This document shows, piece after piece, positions 39,328 through 50,084 of a stretch of 64,000 bases of DNA. Position numbers and translations under genes: made by a program. The notes below the pieces were generated by a model. It did no database searches and was not told the DNA's origin. It was given only the letters and a program-made list of their open reading frames with translations. The stretch comes from Anastatus disparis. Lineage: Eukaryota; Arthropoda; Insecta; Hymenoptera; Eupelmidae. The stretch covers positions 7,006,001-7,070,000 of the forward strand of contig JAFFSR010000239.1 in NCBI GenBank assembly GCA_017163975.1. Direction: 5' to 3'. The first letter of the stretch is position 1, and each line of letters opens with the position of its first letter.

Positions 39328-40827
39328 TCAATTTTTATTTTTACAAAAGAAATAGATATGTACAGATATGAAATGTGAATAAAATTCAAGATACAGGTAA
39401 AAGACACAGTCTTGTAATGTTACGCTGATAGACGCCAGTGTTGGTCTTGACAGAAGCCACTCGAGCGATGCCGCCGTCCCCGGGAGAGACTTCCAAGACA
39501 ATACCATTTGTTTAGATTTGTAATTCGGAAAATTATTCCTGATGCCAGTGGGCCCAAAAAATGTTGACAAGCCCTTGCAATGAAATTGCAAGCTGATAGT
39601 TTGTTATCTGAAACTAAAAACAAATGTTTTTCTGGTAAGAAATTGAATGGTCTACCTACAAGAAAATGTGCTAATGTTATTACTAAATGATCATTAAGAT
39701 CAGCAGAGATTGCATACAATAGTTGCAAATTTAAAATGTGTATATTTCTATATAAAAATCTTAAGTTGTTTATGAGTTAAATTGTTACCTCTTAAAACAT
39801 TTTTCTCCAGTTGTACCTAAAATTTCTAAACTAATCGTTTCTACTAATTCTGGCTATGTATTTCCTGATTGTGCTAACCATTTCGGCCCTAAGAATAAAG
39901 TTGATTCTTTTTAGAGTCTGAAGGCAATTGTCGTCTGGACAATGCATCAGCTGGGTTGTTCTCTGATCGAACGTAACGCCAACTAACTTGGTTTTCTACT
40001 GCTTGTATTTTAAATCATCAAGGACTTAATCGTATACTATACCTAACGGTTTTTGAATAAGGTTATTCGTTACTATACAATCTAAATAAGAAATTCTTTT
40101 GTCAAGCCCATCTAAAATCTCTGTGCAATTGGATTACCATTTGCGTATGGCGAATCCTCCCGTACTTAATAATTCTATAATCTCATTTAATTTCTATTGA
40201 TTCTTCTAAAGTTTCTGTTCCTGAAATAGAATCATCTACTTTAAACTCACGCAATGATAGTTTGCTAGCTATTGGAAAATTTCCTAACTCGTCGCGTGCC
40301 AACTATTAAATGATTGTACTAGCTAAAAATGGAGCTAAAGCTATGCTGAATGTTACGGTATTTAATTAGAACGTTCTACGTTTGTTTTCCTATCATATTA
40401 GTGAAGTAAATTCTGCCTACACATTTTGTTTATATCAGCTGTTACTACGTATGTATGTATACGAAAACTAAACACCTGTTAGAATATAGTACATTTGTAG
40501 TGTACGCCCACCATGAGTGTATCGTTCAATGAAATACTTGTTGATGTTTTAGCTGATGCATCGAAAACTACTCGAAGTTTAGTTTTTCGCTAGATTCTTT
40601 TACTACAGCATGATGAGGAAGGCAATGAATTCATTCATTACTTTACTACATTCTAATTTTAAGTTATGATTAACTTCGAGTCGTTTTTCGAGTGCATAGA
40701 ATCTACGTACTGCTTGTTGTTCTGATTCACCTAAGTCAAATTTACTATTTCTAAATGGAAGCCTAACAATATACCTTCCTAAATTATCCTTTTTGGTGTG
40801 AGCAGCGTACTGCTGCTTGCAAGCCAT
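39328..40827 (-). pseudogene. BEL/Pao pol remnants (RT, RNase H, integrase C-terminus)
   Basis: Pieces in family order on the minus strand: RLPFRNSKFDLGESEQQAVRRFYAL (cited as RT N-terminus, 40827-40603); KLRVVFDASAKTSTSISLND (about 40590-40530); FKVDDSISGTETLEESIEIK (YVDD region, about 40270-40190); WRYVRSENNPADALSRRQLP (RNase H end, about 39970-39910); and HLVITLAHFLVGRPFNFLPE (integrase C-terminal region, 39728-39420). Frames change and stops intervene. The RT fingers-to-palm part and the integrase catalytic core are too short to be complete, so large deletions have occurred. Confidence 0.8.
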
Positions 40828-41134
40828 GTTTTCCCTAGATCTAATTGGGTTTTGTTCAAAGTTTCTCTAAACCAAAATTGTTTTATCAGTCTAACTAATT
40901 TAATTACATTACAGCTAACTTCTTTATCCTAAATTTTATTGTTGATTCCACCTGCTACTATCCAACCTAAAACTCATTTTTTGTAATGTAATTTAGAGGT
41001 TAGTGTGTTCAATTTTTATTTGATTTATAGATAGATTAGAAAGTGTTACATTTGATGTTAATAAAATATCTATGTGGTTTGGTATGTGAAATCGTGGATT
41101 AGTTAAAGGAATGTTCTTAGGTATGTTCAATAAG

Positions 41135-41431
41135 TCACGAGGAAAAAACTTCATTGGGTACTGTGTCCGTTATGCTCGGTACAATTAAAAAACTAAATTG
41201 ATATTTATACTGATTGTAATTTGATTGAGTAGTTGATTTTACGTAATGTTTTGAAAGAGTACATAACCCATTAATTGCCCCTATATCAATTGAACAATAA
41301 TGATTATTTAAATTTAAAGAATTTACAAGAGTTTCTGTAATAAAATTGATTGTGGAATGAGAGTCTAATAATACGCGAGCCGCAATGAAGTTTCCTTCTT
41401 TATTTTGAATTGTGACTACAGCTGTAGTCAT
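41135..41431 (-). pseudogene. BEL/Pao aspartic protease (DUF1758-like), active-site triad altered
   Basis: The 98-codon frame contains AARVLLDSHSTINFITETLV, which corresponds to the LLDSGSxxxFI active-site motif of BEL/Pao proteases. The conserved Gly of the Asp-Ser/Thr-Gly triad is His here, which should abolish activity. It follows gag by about 50 bases in the usual order. Confidence 0.7.
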
Positions 41432-41482
41432 TAAGTTGTATCCTAAAGGAAAAGCTACCGATCAGTATGATCAATAATCTAT

Positions 41483-42373
41483 TCACACCTCTACAGTGTC
41501 TGACTGTGTAACTTGTGTGGGCTCTTTATTTTTAATCTCGTGAAGCAAGGTGTGATGATGTTTGTTGCATGTTCTGCATCTTTTCTTGCTTGAGCAAGGA
41601 AAGGTGTGTCTACCTAAGCAATTAAAACAGAGTCGTTGTGATTTTAAAAATTGCCATCGCTGTTCTACATTTGATCCTAAGAATTCAGAACATCTGTACA
41701 ACTCATGAGGTTGCCTACACTTCGGACAACTAACTAACCTATTGCTTGTTGATGCTGAAGTTGCTAATACAAAATCTCTACCCTTTTTTGTTCTAAAATC
41801 TCCTACACTATCCTTTGAGTTTCTTTTTAAATTTGTCCTATCGTGTTTCTTTGTATTTTCAAGAGATTGAAGCTTAAAAATGCTACTCTGTAAAAAGTCG
41901 TACATTTCTTTTGTTGTAGGAAGTTTATCTAATTGAAGTCTATCCTGCCATTTACCTTTTAACCCTGGTGGTAGATTTCTTTCTGCTATCCTAACTAACA
42001 TATTCTCAAATGAAGCTTCACCTAACTGTTCTAGAATATGTTGATGCTGGCGCATCTTGTCTAACAAAGATGACACGCCTTCTATTGTTGCATTTGGTAC
42101 TACTGGTAAATCTAAAATAGCGTCTAAATGTCTATTGCTAACTATTCTTTTATGATCGTAAAACTCTAAGAGGGCTTGCCAAGCCTTTGGATAATTTTCC
42201 TCACTAGGCACGAATTCTATTATTTTTAATTTAGCAGGACCTGAAAGAGCTTCTAAGAGTTGTGCATGTTTGACTGTATTAGTTGAATCATCACGGGAGT
42301 GCACTAATGCAGTGAAAAGGTTTTTAAAACCTCTTTTTACTTTTTTTTTTTTTTGACAGCTTTCTACTCTCAA
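41483..42373 (-). CDS. BEL/Pao gag-like protein, N-terminally shortened
   Basis: 296 codons, the longest intact piece of the element. It has the DUF1759-type capsid region (LLEALSGPAKLKIIEFVP, YPKAWQALLEFYDHKR) and two C-terminal zinc knuckles: CPKC...HELYRC and CFNCLGRHTFPC, followed by CRTCNKHHHTLLH, the BEL/Pao signature. The usual start of the capsid domain is missing. Upstream of MRVESCQKKKKVK the frame is broken at a T-run (42341-42354), so the annotated start is probably an artefact of a frameshift. Confidence 0.8.
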   Translation of the reverse strand: MRVESCQKKKKVKRGFKNLFTALVHSRDDSTNTVKHAQLLEALSGPAKLKIIEFVPSEENYPKAWQALLEFYDHKRIVSNRHLDAILDLPVVPNATIEGVSSLLDKMRQHQHILEQLGEASFENMLVRIAERNLPPGLKGKWQDRLQLDKLPTTKEMYDFLQSSIFKLQSLENTKKHDRTNLKRNSKDSVGDFRTKKGRDFVLATSASTSNRLVSCPKCRQPHELYRCSEFLGSNVEQRWQFLKSQRLCFNCLGRHTFPCSSKKRCRTCNKHHHTLLHEIKNKEPTQVTQSDTVEV

Positions 42374-44171
42374 TTATGTCTGATTTTTTTTCTTTTTTTA
42401 CTTTTTTTTACATTTATTATTTTTTGAACATGGTAATAAATTGTCAAAATATACAACTATATGTTGTTTCAATTAAACCTTGCTACCTGCCCGCTGTTTT
42501 TGAAAGAAACAGAATTTTTCGCTGATCCTTCGCCTTGCGTGCGCTCTTACTGTCACGAAGAGAATTCCGTCACTATTGGTGCGACGAAACCTCCTCACGA
42601 ATGGCGCGGCTTGGGCAACAGCGATAATTTTTTTCGAACTATCTAGTGTTGTTTTGAAACCTTTATTTAAAACGACCCTAGCTACATGAATTACCTCAAA
42701 CTGTAAAAACTGACAGTAAATGTTACAAACAATCAAGCAAAATTTATTAAATTTAATTTTAAATTTAAATTTAGAAAAAAAACTAATGTGAAAAAAAAAA
42801 TTAACTTGAAATCAATTTTGAAGTCAGATATGTATAATGAATTTAATTAAAAATTAAATGTAAATGTAACGATAAATCAATTTATCAAACAAAATTTACT
42901 TGAATAATAAATGTGAAGTTGTTCAAAATTTAATGTACCTTTATGAAATTTTAAAATTTATTTTTTAAAAAATGGATAAATTTATCAACTCGCTTTTCCT
43001 CTCGCAAATCGATGAATTTATGTTACACCTAGCTAACGTAATCTCCCTTGAGCCAGGAGCCGTCACTACACAACTTAATCTTTCATAAAAATTTTCTTAA
43101 AAATAGTTTTAAGTTGCTACGTCTTACTTTCGTAAAATCGTAAAGGACAACTTTCTATCTCATTGAGAGCACGTGATCTCAATCTGAGAAATGTTCGCTT
43201 GTAAGACAAAGAACCTTTTGTGCTTTGTAATATAAAATTCTATATTCTATTTTGTTGTTAACCTTTCAAAAAAAAGAATTTTATGAACTAAATTTTATGA
43301 TGCTAAATCTTAAGTTTATGAAAAGAACAAATTTTTGAAAAGAAATTTCTAACTTAAATGCAATTTTCAAAAGTAAAAATTTTAAGTGTAATTTTCAAAA
43401 GTAAAAAATTTTAAATGTATGATATTTATTCAACAAACAAAATTTTAATTTGCTATTTAATTTTAATAGACTTTGAAATTGTGTAAGATTTTCTAAAAAT
43501 GAACCTTTTATTTTAATGCTAAACTTTGGTTTGAACAATGTAACTTTCTGAAAGTTATATTTTAGACTGAGATGAATTTTTCTTTGAAAATGCTAAATGG
43601 AATATTAAAATATAAATTTCAATTTTAATTTTTATTTGTGCGTTGATATTTCTTAGAAACTAAATTTCTTCTAACCAAACTGATAAATAAAATTCTCGCT
43701 TAAATGTAAAGTTTTTCAAAATGAAACTTCAAATGAAAAATAAAATTTTTAAATTAAATTTTAAGTTTTACGTTAAGTTGTCTTAAACTTTAATAAACAA
43801 AAAATAAATTAAAAGAAACGTTTTCTACAATAAAAGTTTTGAAATAAACTAATTTATGAATCTCAGATTTGAATAAATGAAATTTTGATTTGATATTAAT
43901 TTTCAAATTATTTTGAAGTTGAGAAAATATTATGTTGTTACCTCGTATATTGTACAAAAATACTTATCTTATTTTCCTAGAAGTCTCTAAGTTGAAGCTC
44001 TCCTTTGTCGGGGATGGCGTTGCTCGGTGGCTTGTATATCTATAGCTATGCTCGCCGGCCGGCGCCTGTTTTGACTTTCTGAGAATTCGCTTTGTTCGTC
44101 GAACGCTTTAGCGGTTATGATTTTTTCGTAAACCAGGGGATCGTGATTTCTGACTTCACAGGATTGCACCA
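42374..44171 (-). other. BEL/Pao 5' leader with primer-binding site
   Basis: Between the 5' LTR and gag. Directly inside the LTR the minus strand reads TGGTGCAATCCTGTG (44171 down), which starts with TGG as expected for pairing to a tRNA 3' CCA end; I do not name the tRNA. The rest is AT-rich with short broken frames (44172-43987, 42736-42473) that may be degraded gag N-terminus. Confidence 0.55.
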
Positions 44172-45045
44172 TGAAAAAACGCGTAGTCTTTTTCCAACGA
44201 ATTTTTTAACTAAATTTGTTGGATGATTTAGAAAGAAAAGAACGTGATTCTTTTCCTTTGAAATTTTATCTACTCATGAAATTCCCTAACTAATCTTATT
44301 TTGAATTTACCCTTGTTTGAATAAAAATGAATTGACACTTGATTTTATTTTAACTTTGAATCTTTTAACTTCATTAAATTTAATTTTACACTATATTTGA
44401 CTTTACCACTAATTTTTACACACAAAAATCTACTATTTTTCAAAAGAGAAATTAAAAGAATTTACTGATACAAAGCAACTAACCTTGCGGTTGTAGTTGC
44501 TTTGTTTTAATTGATTTTATCTAAACTTTACACTTTATTTATCGGGAAAGGATTCACTCAATAAATACACCAATATAAAGGGAAAAAGCCATGCGGCATA
44601 AAAAACCCTTGATTTATTTCCTATAATTTTACACACTATTTGCCGCACGATTATATTTTATTCGCACGCACGCACGCAAAAGAGAAAGGAAAATTAGACA
44701 CAATGGAATTTATATAGCCGCGGCTTTGGTGGGCGAAGGTGATGCGTTGATTCGCAATCGACCATTCGTCGCTGTACGAAAATCTTCCGTACCTGAAAGG
44801 CTTCTGATCGCCTTTTTAAAAGAAAGAATTGTAATGAAACCTGATGTTCTCGCAAGAGACAAGACCGCTCGAGGCGAGGTCACGCTTGATACTAACTATT
44901 TTTTCCGCGGCACTTGAAAAGTCTCCCTGTTCTCTCCCCCCTTTCGTCTATGAGCTGACTTAAGGGAGGTGAGAACAGGCGACTGTAAGTGCTGCCGCTC
45001 ATCATCGTTTTTGATTTTCACATACATTTATGTTGCGACGCAACA
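44172..45045 (-). repeat. 5' LTR of the BEL/Pao element
   Basis: 874 bp, apparently identical to the 38077 LTR apart from one extra A in each of two A-runs (near 44583 and 44601). It is followed by ACGTT, the right target-site copy. Confidence 0.93.
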
Positions 45046-45189
45046 ACGTTTATTATTCAGCGATTAATTTATTGAGTGATCAGATTGAAAGACAGTACAA
45101 CGAACCCGTCGTTTACCGGCTGGATATGTTTACGCGAAATAAGATAGTCCGTAAATACCTTATACTGAAATCCATGGATAAATTGAGAC

Positions 45190-45225
45190 TGTAAGAAAAT
45201 AAAAAAGAGTGGGGGCTTTATTTTT
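45190..45225. repeat. 36-bp direct repeat, right copy
   Basis: Identical to 37824-37859. Sequence diverges right after it (tttaaaataaa), where the 5'-truncated non-LTR element probably begins. Confidence 0.75.
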
Positions 45226-45272
45226 TTAAAATAAAATTCAATAAAATTTTGTATCTTAAAAAATACATATAA

Positions 45273-46904
45273 TTGTCATTTAACTACTATAATGAGGAAT
45301 GTAAGAGAATTCTTTCCCAGTGTAGTGAAAGTGGCTTTGCCTTCAAACCAGTTAATGTTACTGATGTGGTCCTTGCAATTTCGCATTTTTCATCACAGGC
45401 TTGTGGCGAGGATGACATTCCGCAGAGCGTGATACTCAAGGCTTTACCGTTTATCGGAGAACATCTTGTGACTCTGTTCAATTCCTCTTTTGCACGGGGG
45501 GTCTTCCCTTGCCTTTGGAAGCGTGCACGCATTGTGCCATTAAAAAAGTGTCCTGCACCAACAATACCTAAAGATTTTAGGCCCATAGCAATCTTATGTT
45601 TTCTTTCAAAGGTCCTGGAGAAGATTGCCTATGACCAATTGCAAGAGTATATTACGACACATCGGATACTTGACTCTATGCAGACTGGTTTTAGAAAGCA
45701 TCACTCAACGCAGACTGCCATACTTAAACTTACTGACGACATAAGATCAGGTCTAGATAAGAAACTTGTCACGCTGCTACTTCTGTTTGACTTTAGTAAG
45801 GCATTCGACACGATCTCGCACTCCAAATTACTTGCAAGCCTGAGATCGATGGGGTTTTCCAGGGCTGCACTCGAGTGGATTAGCTCCTATTTATCAGGTA
45901 GGAAACAAATGGTTTCCACGCATTTAAAAGAGGAATCGAATTGGCTAACAACCAATTCAGGAGTTCCGCAGGGTTCAGTGCTGGGGCCTCTGTTGTTTTG
46001 CCTTTACATTAATAACATACGTGACACCCTTGACCCCGGTTGTGTCAAGCACCTATTATATGCAGATGACCTGCAAATTTATACGCAGGTCTCTTATGAG
46101 GATGTGAATGAAGGTATTCGTATTCTACAGAGGGCGGCAAAGGCGGTGTCGGAGTGGGCTGTTGATGCTTCTCTCATACTAAATGCAAACAAAACTAAAG
46201 CGATCGTTTTTGGCAATGGTCGATTTATTAATGACTTTTATGCTGGTGAGCCAAGGACGATTGAGCTTGAGGATGGTGTCGGCATATCTTTCTCTGATAC
46301 CGTTACGAGCCTTGGTGTTGTGCTTGACTCTAAGCTATCGTGGGGGCCACATGTTAATATGCTGACTAAGAAATTTAATAGAATTATGTATGGCTTACGC
46401 TTTTTTCGTCGGTATACCACTGAGGCTCTGCGCAAACAACTCGCAACCGCCCTGCTGTTTCCACATCTCGATTACTGCTCAGTAGTTCTGCTCGATGCCT
46501 CACAGGAGTTGAAAAGACGATTACAAAGACTACAAAATTCATGTGTGAGATATGTATTAGGCGTGAGAATGGGCGATCATATCTCTCCTCATAGAGCTGC
46601 GCTGGGTTGGCTGCGTACTAATGCGAGGAGACAGTATTTTATGGCTGTACTTTTGTACAAAATCGTGCGCATGAATACTCCCGAGTATCTAGTGGGTCTC
46701 TTCACTAGATATGTACCTAGGGTAGCCACTAGGGGAGAGATAAAGGATTTCGCGGTGCCCTTCATGCGTACTGAGACTGGAAGGAATTCCTTTCAAGTTC
46801 AGGGTGCGCATTTTTGGAACTCCCTGCCTGCTGATATAAAGAATCTTCCATCGTTCAGCAGGTTTAAGTCGGCTCTGAGGGGGTACTTGCTCGACCTCCA
46901 ATAA
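45273..46904 (+). CDS. Reverse transcriptase of a non-LTR retrotransposon (partial, uninterrupted)
   Basis: The 543-codon open frame starts at a TTG, not a true start, because the N-terminus is missing. RT motifs in order: KDFRPIAILCFLSKVLEKIA, LLLLFDFSKAFDTISH (catalytic Asp), NSGVPQGSVLGPLLFCLYIN, KHLLYADDLQIY (catalytic YADD), the thumb with LNANKTKAIVFG and LGVVLDSKLSWGPH, then a C-terminal domain ending FWNSLPADIKNLPSFSRFKS. The combination resembles CR1/L2/Kiri-type elements of insects. No stop or frameshift interrupts 1.6 kb, so the insertion is recent. The protein would copy element RNA at a nicked target, but this copy lacks the endonuclease. Confidence 0.9.
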   Translation: MSFNYYNEECKRILSQCSESGFAFKPVNVTDVVLAISHFSSQACGEDDIPQSVILKALPFIGEHLVTLFNSSFARGVFPCLWKRARIVPLKKCPAPTIPKDFRPIAILCFLSKVLEKIAYDQLQEYITTHRILDSMQTGFRKHHSTQTAILKLTDDIRSGLDKKLVTLLLLFDFSKAFDTISHSKLLASLRSMGFSRAALEWISSYLSGRKQMVSTHLKEESNWLTTNSGVPQGSVLGPLLFCLYINNIRDTLDPGCVKHLLYADDLQIYTQVSYEDVNEGIRILQRAAKAVSEWAVDASLILNANKTKAIVFGNGRFINDFYAGEPRTIELEDGVGISFSDTVTSLGVVLDSKLSWGPHVNMLTKKFNRIMYGLRFFRRYTTEALRKQLATALLFPHLDYCSVVLLDASQELKRRLQRLQNSCVRYVLGVRMGDHISPHRAALGWLRTNARRQYFMAVLLYKIVRMNTPEYLVGLFTRYVPRVATRGEIKDFAVPFMRTETGRNSFQVQGAHFWNSLPADIKNLPSFSRFKSALRGYLLDLQ

Positions 46905-47447
46905 ACTAAATTTTATTTTTTATTTATATGTTAATTTATTATAATGTGACGTCCCGTATATATATACTCTTTTACTTAAGGTGTGATTGTATTTATTGGC
47001 TGAATGGTTAGTGAGTGAATGCTTTACTTGTTTTTATTATTTTGACTGCGTTTTTGTGCTACTGCATACGCTTTATTATTTTATTGCATTATTTATCATT
47101 TTTCATTTTGTATTTTAAATAAAAAATTTTTATATACTATGACTGATAGATATTGTATGACTGACTTTTAATTTATAGGATTGCGTGTATTTTACTATTT
47201 TTTTTTGTATCTATGATATCACTTCTTTTGTTGTGACTTACTTATTCAGTATTATTAGGTTTAGTAACTGACTGTGATATCAATTGCAATATTTTGTATT
47301 TATAGATTGTTTTATGTGATTTTTTATTTATACTTGTTTTATGTGAATATTTTTACATTTATTCATGTTTATGTGGAATATTTATTATTATATTTATGAA
47401 TTGTATTACACGCCCTTTGTATAATGATATGATATACAATAAATAGT

Positions 47448-47468
47448 ATCTATCTATCTATCTATCTA
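47448..47468 (+). repeat. (TATC)n tail of the non-LTR element
   Basis: About five TATC units directly after AATAAATAG. A microsatellite tail instead of poly-A is typical of CR1-like elements and marks the 3' end. Confidence 0.8.
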
Positions 47469-48289
47469 ACTATCATAACTATAATCTCAATCATTTCGTT
47501 TTTATTTAATTTAATAATTCATTTTTAATAACTTGTCAACATAACCTCAGATGTGTAAATAAGTAGTTAAGTATGTGACATAATAAATCTCTCATCCACG
47601 GCCTACGATAAAGATGATGAAATTAAAAAAATTTAAGTATATAATTATTATTAACTTGCCTGAATGCTCGATGAATTATTGTCTGTAGGGCTTAAATTTT
47701 TTATTAGATATGTGCCAATGCATTGATACTAAGATTTTTAAATTCTGTATGCTTTATGTTAAGATACCAAAGTTAATTGACTAAAAAGTAGCTATTCCCC
47801 ATAAAAGTCCTTGTTATTTTACTAAAACTTAAAATATTGATTTTTTCAAAAATAATTCGATGATAAATATAAGAAAAACTTATTTGATCATTACATGTAT
47901 TGAACGTTTATATCATGTCAATTTTATTTAATTTCTTATGTTTTTATTCTGACATGTGAGACTCTTTAAATAAAAAATGTAATATTTACAAATATGAACG
48001 TATTTAATTTTTTTAGCATTTTCATTATTTATATTTAATTTAAACCAAGCACTCAAACATTAAATGAATAAAACTATAATTACTATTATACTTCAAATTT
48101 ATTTATCTGAAAAAATTATTTAAGATTGCTAATATATCATTTTTATTTATTTAATCCTATAAACAAATAAAATTAAATTATTTAATAGTTTATTAAATTT
48201 AAAAATTTCAACTCTCGAAAACTTCTGTCCAAACAATATTTGGTATTAATTGTAAATTTTTTGAATCATTTTGTATGAAAATTTTATTT
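47469..48289. other. No gene seen
   Basis: AT-rich sequence without an open frame of note. It separates the non-LTR element from the first Helitron helicase fragment. Confidence 0.5.
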
Positions 48290-48690
48290 CGGTTTTTACA
48301 CCTTGAAAGAGCAACATATAATTACCCGTGAGAAAATAATGGACGTTAAATATATAAACCTATTTCATCAAAACTTTGTCCTCGTGACTTGTTAATAGTT
48401 ATCGCGAATGCTAATATTATTGGAAATTGTTTTCTGAACATATTAAATGGTCGAGAAGAAGAATTTTCTGTGTTAAAGGTAATTCGTGGAATGAAAACTG
48501 TATTTCCAATTTTTTCACCTGTTATAATTTCTGCTTCAATATTATATTTATATAATTTAGTCATTCTTGATCTTGCACCGTTACACAATCCATCGTTTAT
48601 GCTTAGATTTCTAATTAACATAACGACTGCGTACATTTTGTTATATATAAACTGTACATTTTTTAAGCTATGCTTCTTACGCTGGGTCAA
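48290..48690 (-). pseudogene. Helitron PIF1-like helicase, C-terminal fragment
   Basis: The minus strand reads VMLIRNLSINDGLCNGARSR, later FPIILAFAITINKSRGQSFD (helicase motif with K-S-x-G-Q-S/T-F) and then, after a stop, FSHG*LYVALSRC, the ending HGQLYVALSR motif with the Gln codon turned into TAA. The frame also stops at 48346. It represents the last 150 residues of a Rep-helicase protein. Confidence 0.8.
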
Positions 48691-48733
48691 GTCGACGGGA
48701 CTAAACGTATAAAAACCGTGCGGTTCTAGCTTC

Positions 48734-48887
48734 TTTGTTGCTATTGGGATTGAATGTGAGCGTGTAGAGGGGGCAATATGACCGACTTAAGCTAACCTTT
48801 TCCTATACAAAAACTATGTATAAGATTAGCTAAAGTCGGCCATATTGCCCCCTCTACACGCTCACATTCAATCCCAATAGCAACAAA
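48734..48887. mobile_element. Fold-back element, 154 bp, with nearly perfect arms of about 65 bp
   Basis: The left arm from 48734 (TTTGTTGCTATTGGGATTGA) is the reverse complement of the right arm ending at 48887. Only two or three mismatches lie in the inner part (GACCGACTTAAG against GGCCGACTTTAG). The loop of about 20 bases contains TTTTCCTATACAAAAAC. High arm identity indicates a recent origin. It is MITE-like; no flanking target duplication is certain. Confidence 0.85.
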
Positions 48888-49140
48888 CATATATGCAGTC
48901 AGATGTACACACACTTGTATTCTTTACTCTCTTTTAAGCTCCAGCCCATTCAGGAATGAGCTTATATGAGCAATTCTAAAAAGAAATCTTCCGTTTGAGT
49001 CAAAAACATTAAATAAATTTATGATAGTACGCGTGTACTGACCTTTAAGAATTATTAAAAAAATTATTTAAAAAAAAATTATTATTAAAATTAAATTAAA
49101 ATTTAATTATTAATTAAATTATTAAAATTATTTTTAAAAA

Positions 49141-49346
49141 ATATTAAATTTAATGTAAAATATGAAACTAGCTTCCGATCCGTGTCATTAATTTTAAAAA
49201 TTAATTCTTAAAATTATGATAAAATTATTAATTTTTATGCAATTTTGTGGTAAAATTAAGATAAAATTATTAATTCTAAGAATTTATTTTTAAAATTAAT
49301 AACACGGATCGGAAGCTGGTTTCATATTTTACATTAAATTTAATAT
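49141..49346. mobile_element. Second fold-back element, about 206 bp
   Basis: Left arm 49141-49208 (with GAAACTAGCTTCCGATCCGT) pairs with right arm 49274-49346 (ACGGATCGGAAGCTGGTTTC). The spacer is AT-rich and itself partly self-complementary. The arms differ by a few bases. It has a different sequence from the 48.8-kb fold-back. Confidence 0.8.
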
Positions 49347-49418
49347 TATTTCTAAGGGAGGAGAAGGACTGAGGCTGATGCAGCGGAAAATCAATCAAAT
49401 TGACTATATATATATATA

Positions 49419-49830
49419 CTAGAGGGGGTACCCCCTGCTCGCTCCGCTCGCTACCCCCCGTTTTACAAAATATATTGTACTGAAAACATAATTACACGTT
49501 ACTCATTATATTAGTTCAATATAATTTTAATCAATTATAAAGTTTTAAAACTTATTTAAATTTTAAAAGAATGACAGTTTTCCACACCACCCAAAGAGGT
49601 ACCGTCATTGATATCTTACATTTAATAATTTATAACATAAGTTAAACAATAAACAATGTATGGTATCATCGCGTTGGTTTTTTTGTTTCATTTGAAATTA
49701 TTTTATAAAATAAACATAATAATTTTAAGTAATTTTAAGACATGTTAAAATTAATTAAAATTTTTCGATTATTTTGATATAAATATTAAAAATAAAACCA
49801 TTGTTATTTTCGCCTGTGGCCCTACACAAC
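49419..49830 (-). mobile_element. Helitron 3' end, copy 1
   Basis: Read on the minus strand the segment ends GGGGGTACCCCCTCTAG, followed by T in a TA run: the CTRR-type Helitron 3' terminus at an A|T site, with the palindrome GGGGGTACCCCC just inside. About 400 bases inward are similar to 61414-61800, including the stretch around ACCACCCAAAGAGGTACCGTC and GCGTTGGTTTTTTTGTTT. No coding part is attached; the inner boundary is set where similarity fades. Confidence 0.75.
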
Positions 49831-50084
49831 CATGAGAGTTTATATTCCTCCTCCTTATACCATAGACTCTACCTGCAAACCATCCTCCATCATTAGGAAC
49901 ACACATATACAAGCAACTTTTAAAACTTATTTTATTATTCGTAAATTTGTTAATATATCATTGTTATATAACAATTTTCACAATACTTATCTCTTTTAAA
50001 TCTTTGCTTAAATATGTGTATGAGAATAATCATAATAACTAAAAAATTTTCAATTAAATATTATTGTAACATATCTTACAATTA

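Larger units (their letters stand above)
38077..45045 (-). mobile_element. BEL/Pao LTR retrotransposon, complete ends, defective interior
   Basis: A 6969-bp insertion transcribed on the minus strand. It is bounded by 872/874-bp direct LTRs that begin TG and end CA, and flanked by the perfect 5-bp target duplication ACGTT (38072-38076 and 45046-45050). In minus-strand order: 5' LTR, primer-binding site, leader, gag with BEL-type zinc knuckles, aspartic protease, RT fragments, RNase H end, integrase C-terminus, a 52-bp tandem repeat, 3' LTR. The LTRs differ, as far as I can read, only by two homopolymer indels, which implies a young insertion. Yet the pol region is cut by deletions and stops, so a related autonomous copy probably supplied the proteins. 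Confidence 0.92.
45226..47468 (+). mobile_element. 5'-truncated non-LTR retrotransposon (CR1-superfamily-like)
   Basis: It consists of the C-terminal part of an RT ORF, a 3' UTR of about 540 bases and a TATC microsatellite tail. There is no endonuclease domain and no upstream ORF, so the copy is 5' truncated as usual for target-primed reverse transcription. The left boundary is approximate: it follows the interrupted 36-bp repeat. Confidence 0.75.

Noticed and set aside
38629..44917. A duplicated 63-codon gene at 38629-38820 and 44726-44917
   Set aside because: Both copies are inside the LTRs on the strand opposite to the element; they are LTR sequence, not a gene.
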